DNA of 64,000 bases from Anoplolepis gracilipes. Taxonomy: Eukaryota > Arthropoda > Insecta > Hymenoptera > Formicidae. Made by a program: the position numbers and the translations under genes. The stretch spans positions 5,922,501 to 5,986,500 of the forward strand of contig NC_132986.1 in the NCBI RefSeq assembly GCF_047496725.1. The letters run 5' to 3'. The notes under the pieces were generated by a model that made no database searches, was not told the DNA's origin, and was given only the letters and a program-made list of their open reading frames with translations. Shown piece after piece: positions 10,601-22,450 of the stretch; the first letter of the stretch is position 1, and each line of letters begins with the position of its first letter.

Positions 10601-12560
10601 ATTGCCAAATCTGTCAATTACTTGGAGCTTGACTTAAAACGCATAAGCGTAAAATTCATAATACAAAAAATCAAGTAGACTATGCAAGTTAAAATGAAGC
10701 GTACACGAGAGAAGGATTTGCATTTAGAAAAATTCAAGTTGCACGATTGCCGTAGACTATCGAGGATCGACCGCAGACCGCGGTTACTTCGGCAATTTCT
10801 CCCCAAAGGCTGACCGACCGCTACGCCGTCCGATGCGAGCAAATCTCTCTTTACATTCTCGGTCGAAGTGGAAAAACATTTCGTGGCCGTGCGTGTAGTC
10901 GACTTCCAGTGTAAACAGACAGTGGCGTAATAAGTTTCTCAGCCGGTCTGGCTCGAGCGGCTATCGAGGTGGATGTGTTGGCCGCTACCACTGTCGACTA
11001 CGTCGCCGAGAGCGAAAGGAATTCGCTGTTTTGTCGCGAGAACGTAGAAAAGAAGGAAAGAGCAATCGCGCGATTAGCTATGCATTTTCACAGCGCCGAA
11101 TACGAAGCGTTATTCCATTGTGCAAGAATTAAAAAAAAAAAACATTATCGAAAAATCTTATAAAAAATATCTTGATGGGCGATATAAGAAAAGAAAACGA
11201 AAAAAGAGAATATGTCTAAATAAATCAGTATTTTTGACCATGAATAACTATAACAATTTTGCTATGTAATTCTTAAAGTAATAATGGTTGAGATATTTTC
11301 GTATGTAAAGCAATAAAGTGCGCGCTGTAATTTTATTATTTCTCAAAATTTATCGAGACGTACAATGTATGGAATCCCCGTGAGACATTTGGTTTGAACG
11401 CGAATAATGAAGCTGTATAAAATCGATGCTCTAGATATTAATGTCCGATCGATTGTACGACATTGAACATTTGCGGTAACGCGATAGAAAGAGCGATCGA
11501 GCGATTCGCGTTGGAGATTGTAGATATCGAGATCTCAGGTGTATGCAAATCTCTCTACTATCCATCCGTCGGATATTCTCCTCTCGGTGAAAACGAGAGA
11601 ACGTATTTCAGAAGCTGCACGCTAGATAAGTCGAGCATAATCACGGCGGTAATCGTGGAACCGGTTGCGTTAGCGGTGCTGTAATAGTAATGTGCATAAC
11701 GTACGTAGACAAAGGTCGTTCGCATTCGATAAGAAGGACGTCACGTTATTTTTATAAAACGTTATTTTTATGAAAATTTTAATAAAATTTATCTATATTC
11801 AAATTGAAATAGCATAAATAATCATTCGGAATTAATCATTTTCTTTCGATTAAAAAAAAATAAGTAATTAATTTATTTTACATTTCAAGATACTAAATCT
11901 ATTCTCTTATCAAAATATCACTCTTATCGAAATTTCACGTCGAATTTCACATTCACTTTCAATTAAAATGTTTAATTTCGTGAAAAAACGAGGCGTTCGT
12001 AGCTCTTCAAGCAAATATTTGTCTTTGATCTCAAACTACAATCATATTTATCCCGCATTTATCCCGAAGGATAATTAATGATCCATGTAAAAGAGATTAA
12101 TGTAGATATCGTTGGCCATCTCTCAGAAAGGGGTAACGATGCAGTAAATCGCCATTGCACCCTGTTTACTAACGTTATCGCGGAGACACTCTGTCGTGTC
12201 TCCCGCGAGCTCCGGTTATATAACGGCTTAATTACTCTGCCCCATTTTCGCGAGCCATTGTCTCAATGGAGGCGCTTACTTTCGAACCTCACGGCGCACC
12301 GTCGAGCGAGGCGCTTAGGAGTTTAGAGTGATTGCAGCCGCGCGACCGCGCGACCGCACTCTCCGCGGCCGCCTTGCGCAACGCTCCTTCACTTGCGCAT
12401 TTCATTTCCCTTTTTTTTCGGCTCTTTTTTTCCAGCTGCCAGTCCAAGTCATCGGAAATATGCAGGGATCTTCATTTCTTCTCGCGCTATTTTGACAAAT
12501 ATCGCACGGATTGCTTCTTGTCATATTTTACGGGAGGATTAGTTTGACATATTTCTTGAT
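10601..12560. other. three CpG-rich patches, no confirmed gene
   Basis: Patches lie at about 10610-11110, 11390-11740 and 12060-12540. The first carries an 82-codon open frame (10915-11163, plus strand) downstream of a fair acceptor (TTTCTCAG ending at 10942); no family is recognised. The third ends with a pyrimidine-rich stretch and CCAG (12434-12437), acceptor-like, followed by a frame of only about 20 codons. The gaps between patches are AT-rich and empty. Confidence 0.4.
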
Positions 12561-12909
12561 TTATTATATTGACTTATTATGATCGATGCGAGTTTAATTT
12601 AGGAAAACGGTTTAAAATATATTCCTTATTAAAAATGGTAGATTTCTTTATATATATATAGTAAATATCGTGAATTGGAATATGTATTATATATAATTAT
12701 GTATGATATAAAAGAAACGATGTTAATTGATTAAAAAATACGTAAATATTTCTCAAGTTAAAAATCTTAATACGATTCGAGAGTTTACACGATAATGATG
12801 ATTAAAATACTACTATATATGAGTGTCATCAAATAAAGAATTCTAAGAAGATAGTCACAAAATAGGTCTACGTGACTGCGAGCGAGTAGGATGCAACGCG
12901 GTCGATGAT

Positions 12910-12917
12910 TATAAATA
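12910..12917 (+). promoter_or_regulatory. TATA-box candidate
   Basis: TATAAATA followed by GG stands at the left edge of a CpG-rich patch (about 12870-13340), a classic core-promoter match. Initiation would be expected near 12940. No clear initiator or downstream open frame follows, so any transcript would probably be non-coding or a 5' UTR. Inverted arms CGGCAGAAT (13014-13022) and ATTCTGCCG (13100-13108) downstream could pair in such an RNA. Confidence 0.3.
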
Positions 12918-13280
12918 GGGACTCCCGTCATATCCTGCGAGGATCTGCCCGCGCGTCTGCTGTCCGGGAAAGCCGGGCGCGTGGGTGTTGAATCATCATA
13001 GTGGTTTTCAAATCGGCAGAATAGCCTCGTGCGGAAGGAAGTTAGTCGTAGTATCCTGATTCACTTCCAGGACAGCGTGCGGTTTACTTCCGAGTAGCGA
13101 TTCTGCCGTGTGTCTCTGTAGATGTGTAGAGTTACGTCTGCAATCATAATCTCTCCGTTTCATCGTTTCCTTTCGCTGCGTCATTATCGGACGACGTCGA
13201 GATGATTAACGATGTCGTCGACGAAGCGATTACTTGACCGCTCAATCCAACACTTTCCTGTTCGATCTGCATTTTAGAAG

Positions 13281-13293
13281 AGGTCAATGACGT
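13281..13293 (+). promoter_or_regulatory. ecdysone-response-like inverted repeat (IR1)
   Basis: AGGTCA-A-TGACGT is an inverted repeat of the nuclear-receptor half-site with 1-bp spacing. It matches the EcR/USP element consensus RGGTCA-N-TGACCY at all but one half-site position. Occupancy is inferred only. Confidence 0.35.
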
Positions 13294-13339
13294 TCAAACG
13301 GACGTGACGTATGCCGAGATAATTCCATTTCGAGTCGTG

Positions 13340-15411
13340 ATTACGACGATAATTAATATCAAATATCAAGAGAGAATTAACATTCGAAATGTATAATTGC
13401 TAACTTTAATAAGATTAGCATGAGAGACACTGATATTCTTTTCATAAAATAATCTTCAGCTATTTATTTATATTTTTGAAATCTTTATTTTATGTACTAT
13501 CTTAAAGTCACTTCTGATTTTTGTTGCAGGAAAAAAAAAAATTAACATATGATGATGTAATACGGTTCATATTTTGCAATAATCATAAATTAAAAACTCG
13601 CTCACCAATCTCAACTCCTTTTCCTGGGAATAATATATTCCTACGCTGAATCGCGTCATACTTTCTCTGAGTTTTTTTAACTTCAGCCCACATTATTCGC
13701 TGTTATTATTATGCCGAGCGTACATTACTGTGGTATATTTAAAACTAGCGTGCTACGAGGACGATAATCAGCAGCTTAGCGAACCGCATATATATATAAC
13801 GCGCGTTTTAATTTGTATACGCACTGGTATTTCAAGCCGCAGGTTTACGATCGAGAGCGCGTATCCGTTTGCCATTCGCCGCCTCTCGCGGAGAGGCATA
13901 ATAATTAATTGAGTGCACTTCGCTATGATTAACATGAATATTGACCGGGATCGCACCGGCTCTCACGTTTCAGCGCGTACGCGGCACGGCAATAAACGTG
14001 ATTACGGAATTACTCAACGGACCGACACCCCGCCGTTGCAGAGTTCGATTTACCGTTTCGTTGTTCATCGCTCGGCGAATCGATCGAGATCGCTCACTAG
14101 ACGATATCATTTCCAGAAAATTGAGACAGATGTGATAAAATATATATTCCCAAGACATAAATGAATCTTTATCAATCGAGTGCTTATCGTTTCTTTTAAC
14201 GCCTTTAATTTGTTGCAATCTAAAATGCAACTGTATATAAAAATGATGAAAATAATAAAATCTTGCCATTTTAAATAGCAACGTATGCAATAATGCATTT
14301 TTTACCACGCCATAGTAATATTTTACTTTCATAAAAAAGATCATTGATATTTATCGCTAATAATTATAAATATTGTAACGCATAAAACGTTTTTAAATTG
14401 TATATCATGATAGATTACATTTTATATTTTATTCAGATAAAATCGAAGGGCATGAAATGCTAATTACTTAATTGCACTCTCTAACATTTCTGCTATCCCG
14501 ACATAAATCGTGATAAACATATGACTCAGCCACGGTTGGTTAGTGAATTTTGCGATATTGCTTATGCTTTTCATTAACGATCGCCTTGAAAGGTTGCCCG
14601 TTTATCATCTTGTGTCTACCTGTATTTAACTATAACGAGATACTTTTACTTCATTACGTCAAAATAAACGTTGGAAGTCGTCCTTCGATTCTAGCACGAA
14701 CTTCAAAACAGGAATAAATATGCAGCGATGCAGGAGTAATTTATTCGTACTTAATATAAAATGCCTATAATGAAAAAAAATATAATAACTAGAGTAAAAA
14801 AAATCACCCGCAGTTTTTGCATATAGAAAAGAAACTAAACGCGGTTACACGCTGTCCTGGGCAGGATAACGATGGGAGGGGGAGTTTAGAGCAAACGGAG
14901 AGGACGAAACGTGGTGTCTGCTCTCCGCAGTGAAGGCAATCGCTGGGACTGGCTTGGCAGCGCTCACGATCCGTGACGCTCCGTGACTCCTCGGGATCTA
15001 GGCCGATTGTATAATGCCGCGAACGTTTTCACTAAAATTGTTAAATAACAGCCTACTTTAACGGCGACTCGCCTTAAATCCAGAGAACAGGCGGACCACG
15101 TCGCGCATCGATCGCCTTCCTTGCGCTTAGTCACCGAGTCTTCCGCTCTCCCGCGTCCTCTCGTAAGATAATTGATTTTCGCTTTCGGTACGTCCGTTCA
15201 CCGGCAAACGACGAGCACAGCGTGAAAGGAGCAAATTTCCATCTGTTACATTGTTTACATGTAATTAGTTTTTCTATTTTGCACTTGAGCGACATTTATT
15301 TTTTTAGGAAAAATTTATTAAAATGAACAATAACACACACATGTGTTTGAATTGCATTAAATTAATTAAGAATATTGTTATTATTTTATTAAGTTTTGTA
15401 TCGTTTTATAT

Positions 15412-15413
<2 letters not shown>
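13340..15413. other. non-coding stretch with patches at 13690-14120 and 14830-15240
   Basis: Two CpG-rich patches separated by AT-rich sequence. Frames in them are short, and both strands are open in places. No gene, RNA gene or repeat was recognised. Confidence 0.45.

Positions 15414-15438
<25 letters not shown>
15414..15438. repeat. (AT)n microsatellite
   Basis: TA dinucleotide run in AT-rich DNA. Confidence 0.9.
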
Positions 15439-15442
<4 letters not shown>

Positions 15443-17365
15443 TATCATATTCTTCTTACAATTCTTTTTATTACGCAAGCGACAAAATTGTTCTCGATTC
15501 GGCACTTTCCGTTTCGCACGGCGATTTTAACTAGTTATTATGCTATATTCTCTTATTCTTTCTAAATTTTTCTTTGTTTCTGTCGTTCTCGTTTTCATCT
15601 TCCATGTTATACTCATGGAAAAAGAGACTGCCGGTCTCACAACAGAGAGACGAGGCCACACGACTCGACTCGGTGAAAAGTATTTGGAAAGTGACATAGC
15701 GTGCTTGCTTCCGGTCCTTAAAAGTTCCCCACGAATGGTTTCGCGGTTTCTTCACAGTGTCATTTTTCATTTTAACATGCGTATTTCCCGTTAAAGAAAT
15801 TGAAATTACATGCATCTGTATATATGACAAAATGATGTAAAAAAATGAGAAGAATCTATAATAATCTTGAAGAACAACTTTCCATTAAGTATAATTTACA
15901 TAATTAATATACCATAAAATAGATCAGTTTAGAAATTATCTTTTCTCAGACAGTTGATTAGGCATTATTCTTTTCCACAATTCTTTACATAAATATTTCC
16001 ATAATTAATTTTAAACCCTATTAAAACATAGCTTCAAAATTGAATAAGTACTGAATTCTATTTTTTTTCTTTTATCTAAATTTAATTTTTGAATCGCCTA
16101 CATTCGTAGTCGCTCGCAATTTAAAAAGTAGTTTTGAAATCTGAAAATGCTATATTATACTTAAATTACACGATACCATAGTTATTATCTCTATGATGAC
16201 TGATGATTTACGGTAACGACGAACATTATGTTTTTTTTCGGTAATTTCCTTTTGTTGTCATACAAATCGAGCGTTTATTCATTTCTTCCAAATCACTTCC
16301 AAACGATCGTCGAAGTCTGTTCGATTTTCGCGAAGCAAACGCGAACCGTTTTACTTATTTAAAATTCATTACTTTGTTTATAAAAAAAAAGAGAACAAAC
16401 TCGGATTCATAGATAAATGTTATAAGATCTAAGCGACATCGAAAGCATCTACCTCGTTAAAAATGTCCTCAATGACGCGAAAATAAAGCACTAGAAAGAG
16501 AGAGCGAAGTAGGTAAATATTTTTCAGTTTTCCAATTTTTGTACTTAAAAATTATGGTCTTACAGAAAAAAAGAAAAGTACATATAAAAATATTAATATT
16601 TTTTAACAAATGGGATATATGACATTTGTTCAATAGAATCATTCTCATTCTGCAACCATAATACATAGTATATAATAGATACTAGATATACAGTATATAT
16701 AGTAGACGTAGTAAATAGATATACTTACACTAGTAGATATATTTTGGAAATGTTGATAAAATTTACAATTATCTATATATTTTGAAATAGGACAATTTGT
16801 AAAATTATATGTATATAATCTCTAAGAACTTTTTTAAGAGCGTGTGAATTGTATGATTTTGATTTAAATCATGATAATAACTAACTTAAGGTAGCAAATA
16901 TTTATTTTTTTTGGGAAACTCCAAATAAGTCATACTCTAGTGATTTTTAATTCTTACTAGCAGTAATCTGCTTTTAAATATTTCCATAATTTTATTAACA
17001 GTTATTCCTTTTTTTTAACAGTAATTGAAATTTTAGATCAATTGCAGATCATGTTAGAAATGTGATTTTAAAGAAAATATAGTGAAAACTCTTGAAATAA
17101 TATATAGTATTATACATATATACGACACATATAATATAACACTCATAACAGATCAACCAAAGTGGAATTGATTGTAAAATTGATTGGCAAAATTTTGTCT
17201 CAGAAATATGAATATTAAGAAAAAATTAATGATAATTTTTTTAACTTTGCTGGCGATATAACTAAAATGCAAAATATATAATATTACAATTTAATCATTT
17301 TTTGAAAAAAAATCTAAGGAAACTCAGAAATTATGTTATGATTCAATCTTTAATATATCAATAAA

Positions 17366-17369
<4 letters not shown>
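15439..17369. other. mostly AT-rich, nothing recognised
   Basis: A small GC-richer patch at about 15480-15790 has short overlapping frames on both strands. The rest is AT-rich, with degenerate TA-rich runs near 16660-16740. No gene seen. Confidence 0.5.

Positions 17370-17401
<32 letters not shown>
17370..17401. repeat. (AT)n microsatellite
   Basis: TA dinucleotide run of about 15 units. Confidence 0.95.
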
Positions 17402-17404
<3 letters not shown>

Positions 17405-17767
17405 TTTTTAATAAACACATACAGACAAAATGTCTTGAAGTATAATTTGAAATATAGGTACGGAAAATGTGACTACACACAGATATCTGTTACATTAAAG
17501 AAAAGATTCGTATACATTACATAACTTTGCCCTATGCTTATTGCTAGCGATAATAGTGCGAAATAACAGTGCGATACAATGCAACAATTTGTTGTGCTCG
17601 GTAACAGTGCTTTAAGCGATCGCGTTTTATTTGTACTCAGTAGACCCGGTGACACACTTTATTAAGCCAACTCACGATTCCCTGCGGGAAACCCGTCGCG
17701 GAGAAAGTAACAACACACGATGGAACCGGCAACCCGTTATTGATCGTTACCAACATTACGTCGCCAA

Positions 17768-17797
17768 TGATGATGATGATGATGATGATGATGATGC
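17768..17797. repeat. (GAT)n trinucleotide repeat
   Basis: About nine GAT units inside a small GC-richer patch (17640-17850). The poly-aspartate frame over it has no other support as coding. Confidence 0.9.
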
Positions 17798-19769
17798 TCG
17801 CGGCGCGCCCGTATCACATACGCCGCTATGTGTGATATTTAAACTTTTCGTGTAGAACAATATTTACAATGCGTCGAACGATCATCAAACAATCTAGATT
17901 AAATACTGCGTCGAAATTCATTAAACTATCGCTGAGAGATTGGACGTATTTAGAACATATCATCGATACACAATAAATCATACTTACTGACCTACGATAA
18001 TACACAGATTATTCGGATTTATAACGTCGATAAAAAAAAATCTATGTAGAATTTATAAATATGAAATATAATATATAACATTAATCAGCTAACATTTTCT
18101 TTGTGAAATTAGAATTTTTATTTTAAAAGGAGCAATTCAATTAAATCGATAAATCAATAATATTTATATTTAAAAATTTATCATTATTTTAAACTTAAAG
18201 TTTTTTTACTGACTTAATGAAAAGACATTTTATTATTTAGATTTGTCTGATTTAAGTAAAATGTCAACGCAGATGTCAGGAAAGTCTTCTCGACATACTT
18301 CGATTATCGTTACTTTTGTGGAAATTCTACGGAATTGGGAAATGAAGAGGCTCAATATTTCATCTTCAATATTTCTGTGTAAAATGGAGAGGCATTTCGT
18401 ATTTCTCGCCGTCTCGCGGGATAAGTATTCTCGTTCGATGCGTGTCAGTGGGTCTACGGTGTTACATCAGCCACCGGAGGATTCGCTTCCGTCGGCCTAC
18501 TGTTGCGACTCGATAGGAATGCCGGCCATCGAGTTTGCCTGTTACGCGAATCGCCCGGCACATACTTTTCCCCTCACTCTTCTTATCTACGCTTATCTAA
18601 TACCTTTACCAACGTGATAGAGGTTACATGTTTTAATAAAATAAGAAATAATGACTAAGCACATATCATGAACTATACTTACAATAGTAATCTCAGTCAC
18701 GTTAAATAAATAAAGAAGACAAAGAAAGAGAGAATGTCAGAGAGAAAGAGAGAGAGAGAAATTCAATCCATATATGTTTTTTATTAAAATAATCTTGTAA
18801 TATATTAGCATAAATTCTTTTTCTTTTTCTTCGTCTATCAACTGTAACCTGCATTATTTTCATTTATTTATTCATTTGATACACTCATAGATGTATAGAT
18901 ATTATGGACGTTATAAATGTATTAAAAAATTAAAAAAAAAAAGAAATATCAGACGAGAAAAGTATGTAATTATTTTAGCACTAGTTTTTTCTCTTCTCAT
19001 AACTATTATTAGTATATTAAGCGCACACAATAAAATCTATTTTTGTATGTTGATTATAATTTAATACGCAGGGACACACATACGTTATTGCCGACTGAAA
19101 AAAACTTGAAGATAAACACAAGGAAGCGCCAAGTGGCACCTAATGATCCGCGTGACAATTAGCACGGGTAAAGAATATTTGCTTATGCGCTCGCGTGAAC
19201 AGAGTTTCACTTTCCTTGTCGTTGATTCGCTTCCGCCAGCTATTTTTGTATCTCACGTATCTCTCAGTTCTCTATACCGCGATGTATGACTGTCCTCCCG
19301 TGGTGAAAGTTCAAATTTTCGAGGGTCACGGATGTGTCGAGGGCCGGCTTTCATGGCCCACGTCACGAAAAGGACTCTCACGTGGCCTCGTAGATCCCAC
19401 GAGTGTCATGATCTAGCAGGATAACAAATGTACTTGATGATTCGCCAGAAATTCGCACAATCTAGTTATTCAAAAATAGTAAACACGCGCAAAATACACG
19501 TAAGAATAAGCCGCGAGTTGTTGAAATAAGCAACAGGTGGTTGAGGAATCAAGTTTTCTATTGATGGAGCTATTAGATTGATACTGGAGAAAGGGGGGAA
19601 ATATAAGTATTAATACATATTCAAAAATAAAAATATTACATACGTTTTGCTTATAAAATTAACTAACAATAAATTAAAAATAAATTAATATCAAATTTCC
19701 TAAAAAAGTTTTCTAATCATTTTTTTTTTGCTAAGACAACTCTTTTCTAAAGTTATTGTAAAATAAAAA

Positions 19770-19801
<32 letters not shown>

Positions 19802-20089
19802 TTTTCTATTCTAAATCTCAAAATATCATTTTCGAAATTATTATATCTTCCATTCCAAATTTCAAAGTATCATTTTCGAGGTTATTATATCTATGGAAGA
19901 TTAATAATAAGTTTACTTATCAAATCCTTATCGAATGTTTATTTAGCAAAAAGAAATATTTATAAGATAGTCTAATTTCATACGCAGATTTTCATATATT
20001 GTATTCGGAATATATATATGTTGTACTTCAACAATATAGTTTCAAAAGTGTATTTAAAAAAAATACCGTTTGGGCCACTAAAGTGATTT
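17798..20089. other. non-coding stretch with patches near 18290-18620 and 19060-19430
   Basis: A 124-codon frame (18243-18617, plus strand) starts in AT-rich DNA and is not recognised. GGTGAAAGT occurs at 19302-19310. GA-rich tracts lie near 18725-18760 and 19771-19800. The remainder is AT-rich with no feature. Confidence 0.45.
19771..19800. repeat. (GA)n microsatellite
   Basis: AGAGAAAGAG followed by an uninterrupted GA run of about ten units. Confidence 0.9.
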
Positions 20090-22450
20090 TTTTCTACATC
20101 GCACGTATAGTCGCCAATGCTGGGGTAGTCGAGGCTTCAGTTTAGAACGCTGAAAAGGTGATAGGATCGAGGACGCATATTCGGCGGTGAAGTCTGCTCT
20201 TTCAAAAACGAAAGTCTCGGGCTCCTCGTGTATTCCAGACTCGTGTCGGCCCACGAGTTTCACCGAACATTCGCTACGTGTGCTATGTCTAGCGGACGAC
20301 CATGGATAACCCGAAACTTGAGAGGAGAAACGAAAAGAACGAACGAACGGTAAAGAGAAAAAGCTGAAGTTAGGGCAGGCAGAAATATTTAGATACGATG
20401 ATTACGATACGGATCATCAACTCGAGTCGATAATAATCCGACGATATTGTCGGCAAGATTATGAATGACTGTGGAAAGAGCGTTCATGTTTGATCATAAA
20501 CTTGATAACCATTATATATATTAAAATTAATTTTATCTTGTTGACTTGGCAATCGTGAAATCGTAATGTTTCATAAAAATAGGTAATTGGGAAAGTATCT
20601 GATCGTAGAAAAATTATACAGCAGATGATTCAGGTTTAAGGAATGTTGCTATTAGGTAACTGCGCAAATTCTCCAACCTTGGCGCAACACAAACTGCGTA
20701 GCGTTTCCAAAGTTTAATCTTTACTATTAAAATCTTCCATCCCCATTATATTGACGCAATTTGAATATATTGTCGCATCATTTCATAGACATATTTAACT
20801 TATTTTCAAAACAATTTTTTTACATTAATTTAGTTTGACTTTAGGATGATTGACCAAGAATCGACGAATTGGACAATATCTGACAAGTCAAATATATGCC
20901 GTTGCAGCAGCGAATATACGCCTTTTTTTTGTGTGAATTTTCGTTCTAACAGGCTGCAGTACCACGATTTTAAACGAATATATATGTTGAAGAACGCTAG
21001 ACGAACCCCGACCAACCTCCCGATGGTCGCGGAGCGTGGCGTCGAACGCTGAAAAAGTGAAACTCGGCTCGCTGCGCGTGTAACCTAGAAACGGGAAAGC
21101 GGTGCTCAACTCTGCGGGCGCCCGTACATACATTCGGCGACAATTTAATAGATCTGGACGAATAGTCTTATACTTTATCGTGACACGTTTTTCTGCGGCT
21201 AAGTTCGATCCGGCGTAGTTTAAACCGTCAGAGAAAAAATGCAGGTATCGACTCGCCACGGTACTTGATAACCAATGCGCGCTCGAGGATCCATTGTTGA
21301 TTATTATAAACCGAGATGTCGAATTTTTATATACAATAGAATGCTTTTCTCTATCGAAATTGAAAAATAAATTTGTAATCGTTTTGTTTAATTGTTTCAG
21401 ATGAATGAAAACAAGAAGACTTAAAAAATTTTAATTATTATGTTAATTAAAAAAAAATAAAATATAATGTTCTATATCAAAATAATATCTGAAATATATA
21501 CATATACAAACCAGAAGAAATATATATTTCTTTATATTCTTTTCATTTAATCAGAAAAGTATTTTTATATTTTTTTACTTCCCAAAATAAAAATATCTAG
21601 AAAAAGAGAGAAAGAGAGACATACTTATTTATGCATAATTAAGAATGAGATTTTCCAATACAACTTTTTTCATTTAAAAAATGCGAACTAATCCATATAC
21701 ATAGAGTAAGCCATAATCTCATCTCAGGCATTCCTTCGTGCGGGAGGATAAGAAGAGTAACACACGTATTTTATTATAGCGTCAAATTTCTAACGGGACC
21801 ATTTGATGTAGATAGTCAAATGAGCGTGTACGAAAAGGTGGGAAGCAACGCAAACGGCAACCGGTTGAGAACCGCTTCTATGCCCGCGGTTTAGCTAGGC
21901 TCGACATAATGCGCAAGCTTATGTACATACGATATATATGTATGTATGAGCGCGCGTTCAGGATAGGACAGCACACAGGACAGAGTACTTAGTTAGTGAA
22001 AGTGGCGAGTAGTCGGGCTCCAGGCGACTGCAGCACTAAAGGATCAAGGCCGGCCGCTTAGACGACGACTGCGGAACGCACGATAATAAGACGTTCTCCA
22101 ACGTACCGTTTTCTACCGCCGATATATATATATCGGCGATCCACGGAAGCTGAAAGCCACTGGTTGCTGCTCGCCAGATCAGTCCCGGAGATACACGGAC
22201 GAATCAGGACGAATTGACTCGCGAAATAAGGCTTTGAGTACCTCTTGAAAGCTTTAGACGGATGAACGGCCGTCGCGAACCGTTTACGTAATTCCTTGCT
22301 TGAATGATGAAGCACTCGTTTCAATTTCAACCGGATAATGGAAGATCGGGTGGAGAAAAGTTTGCGGAGTGAGTAATCTTTCAGGATAGTCTGAAGAAAA
22401 TGGATGGACAAGTATAACGGGAATCTCAAAATATAAATTATTCTCGATTA
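20090..22450. other. CpG-rich patches with regulatory-type motifs
   Basis: Patches at about 20090-20480, 20980-21290 and 21720-22380. A perfect 22-bp palindrome, CGCCGA-(TA)n-TCGGCG, lies at 22117-22138. A Blimp-1-like AGTGAAAGTG lies at 21995-22004. A good acceptor-like TTTAATTGTTTCAG (ending 21400) precedes only a seven-codon frame. No gene supported. Confidence 0.45.
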
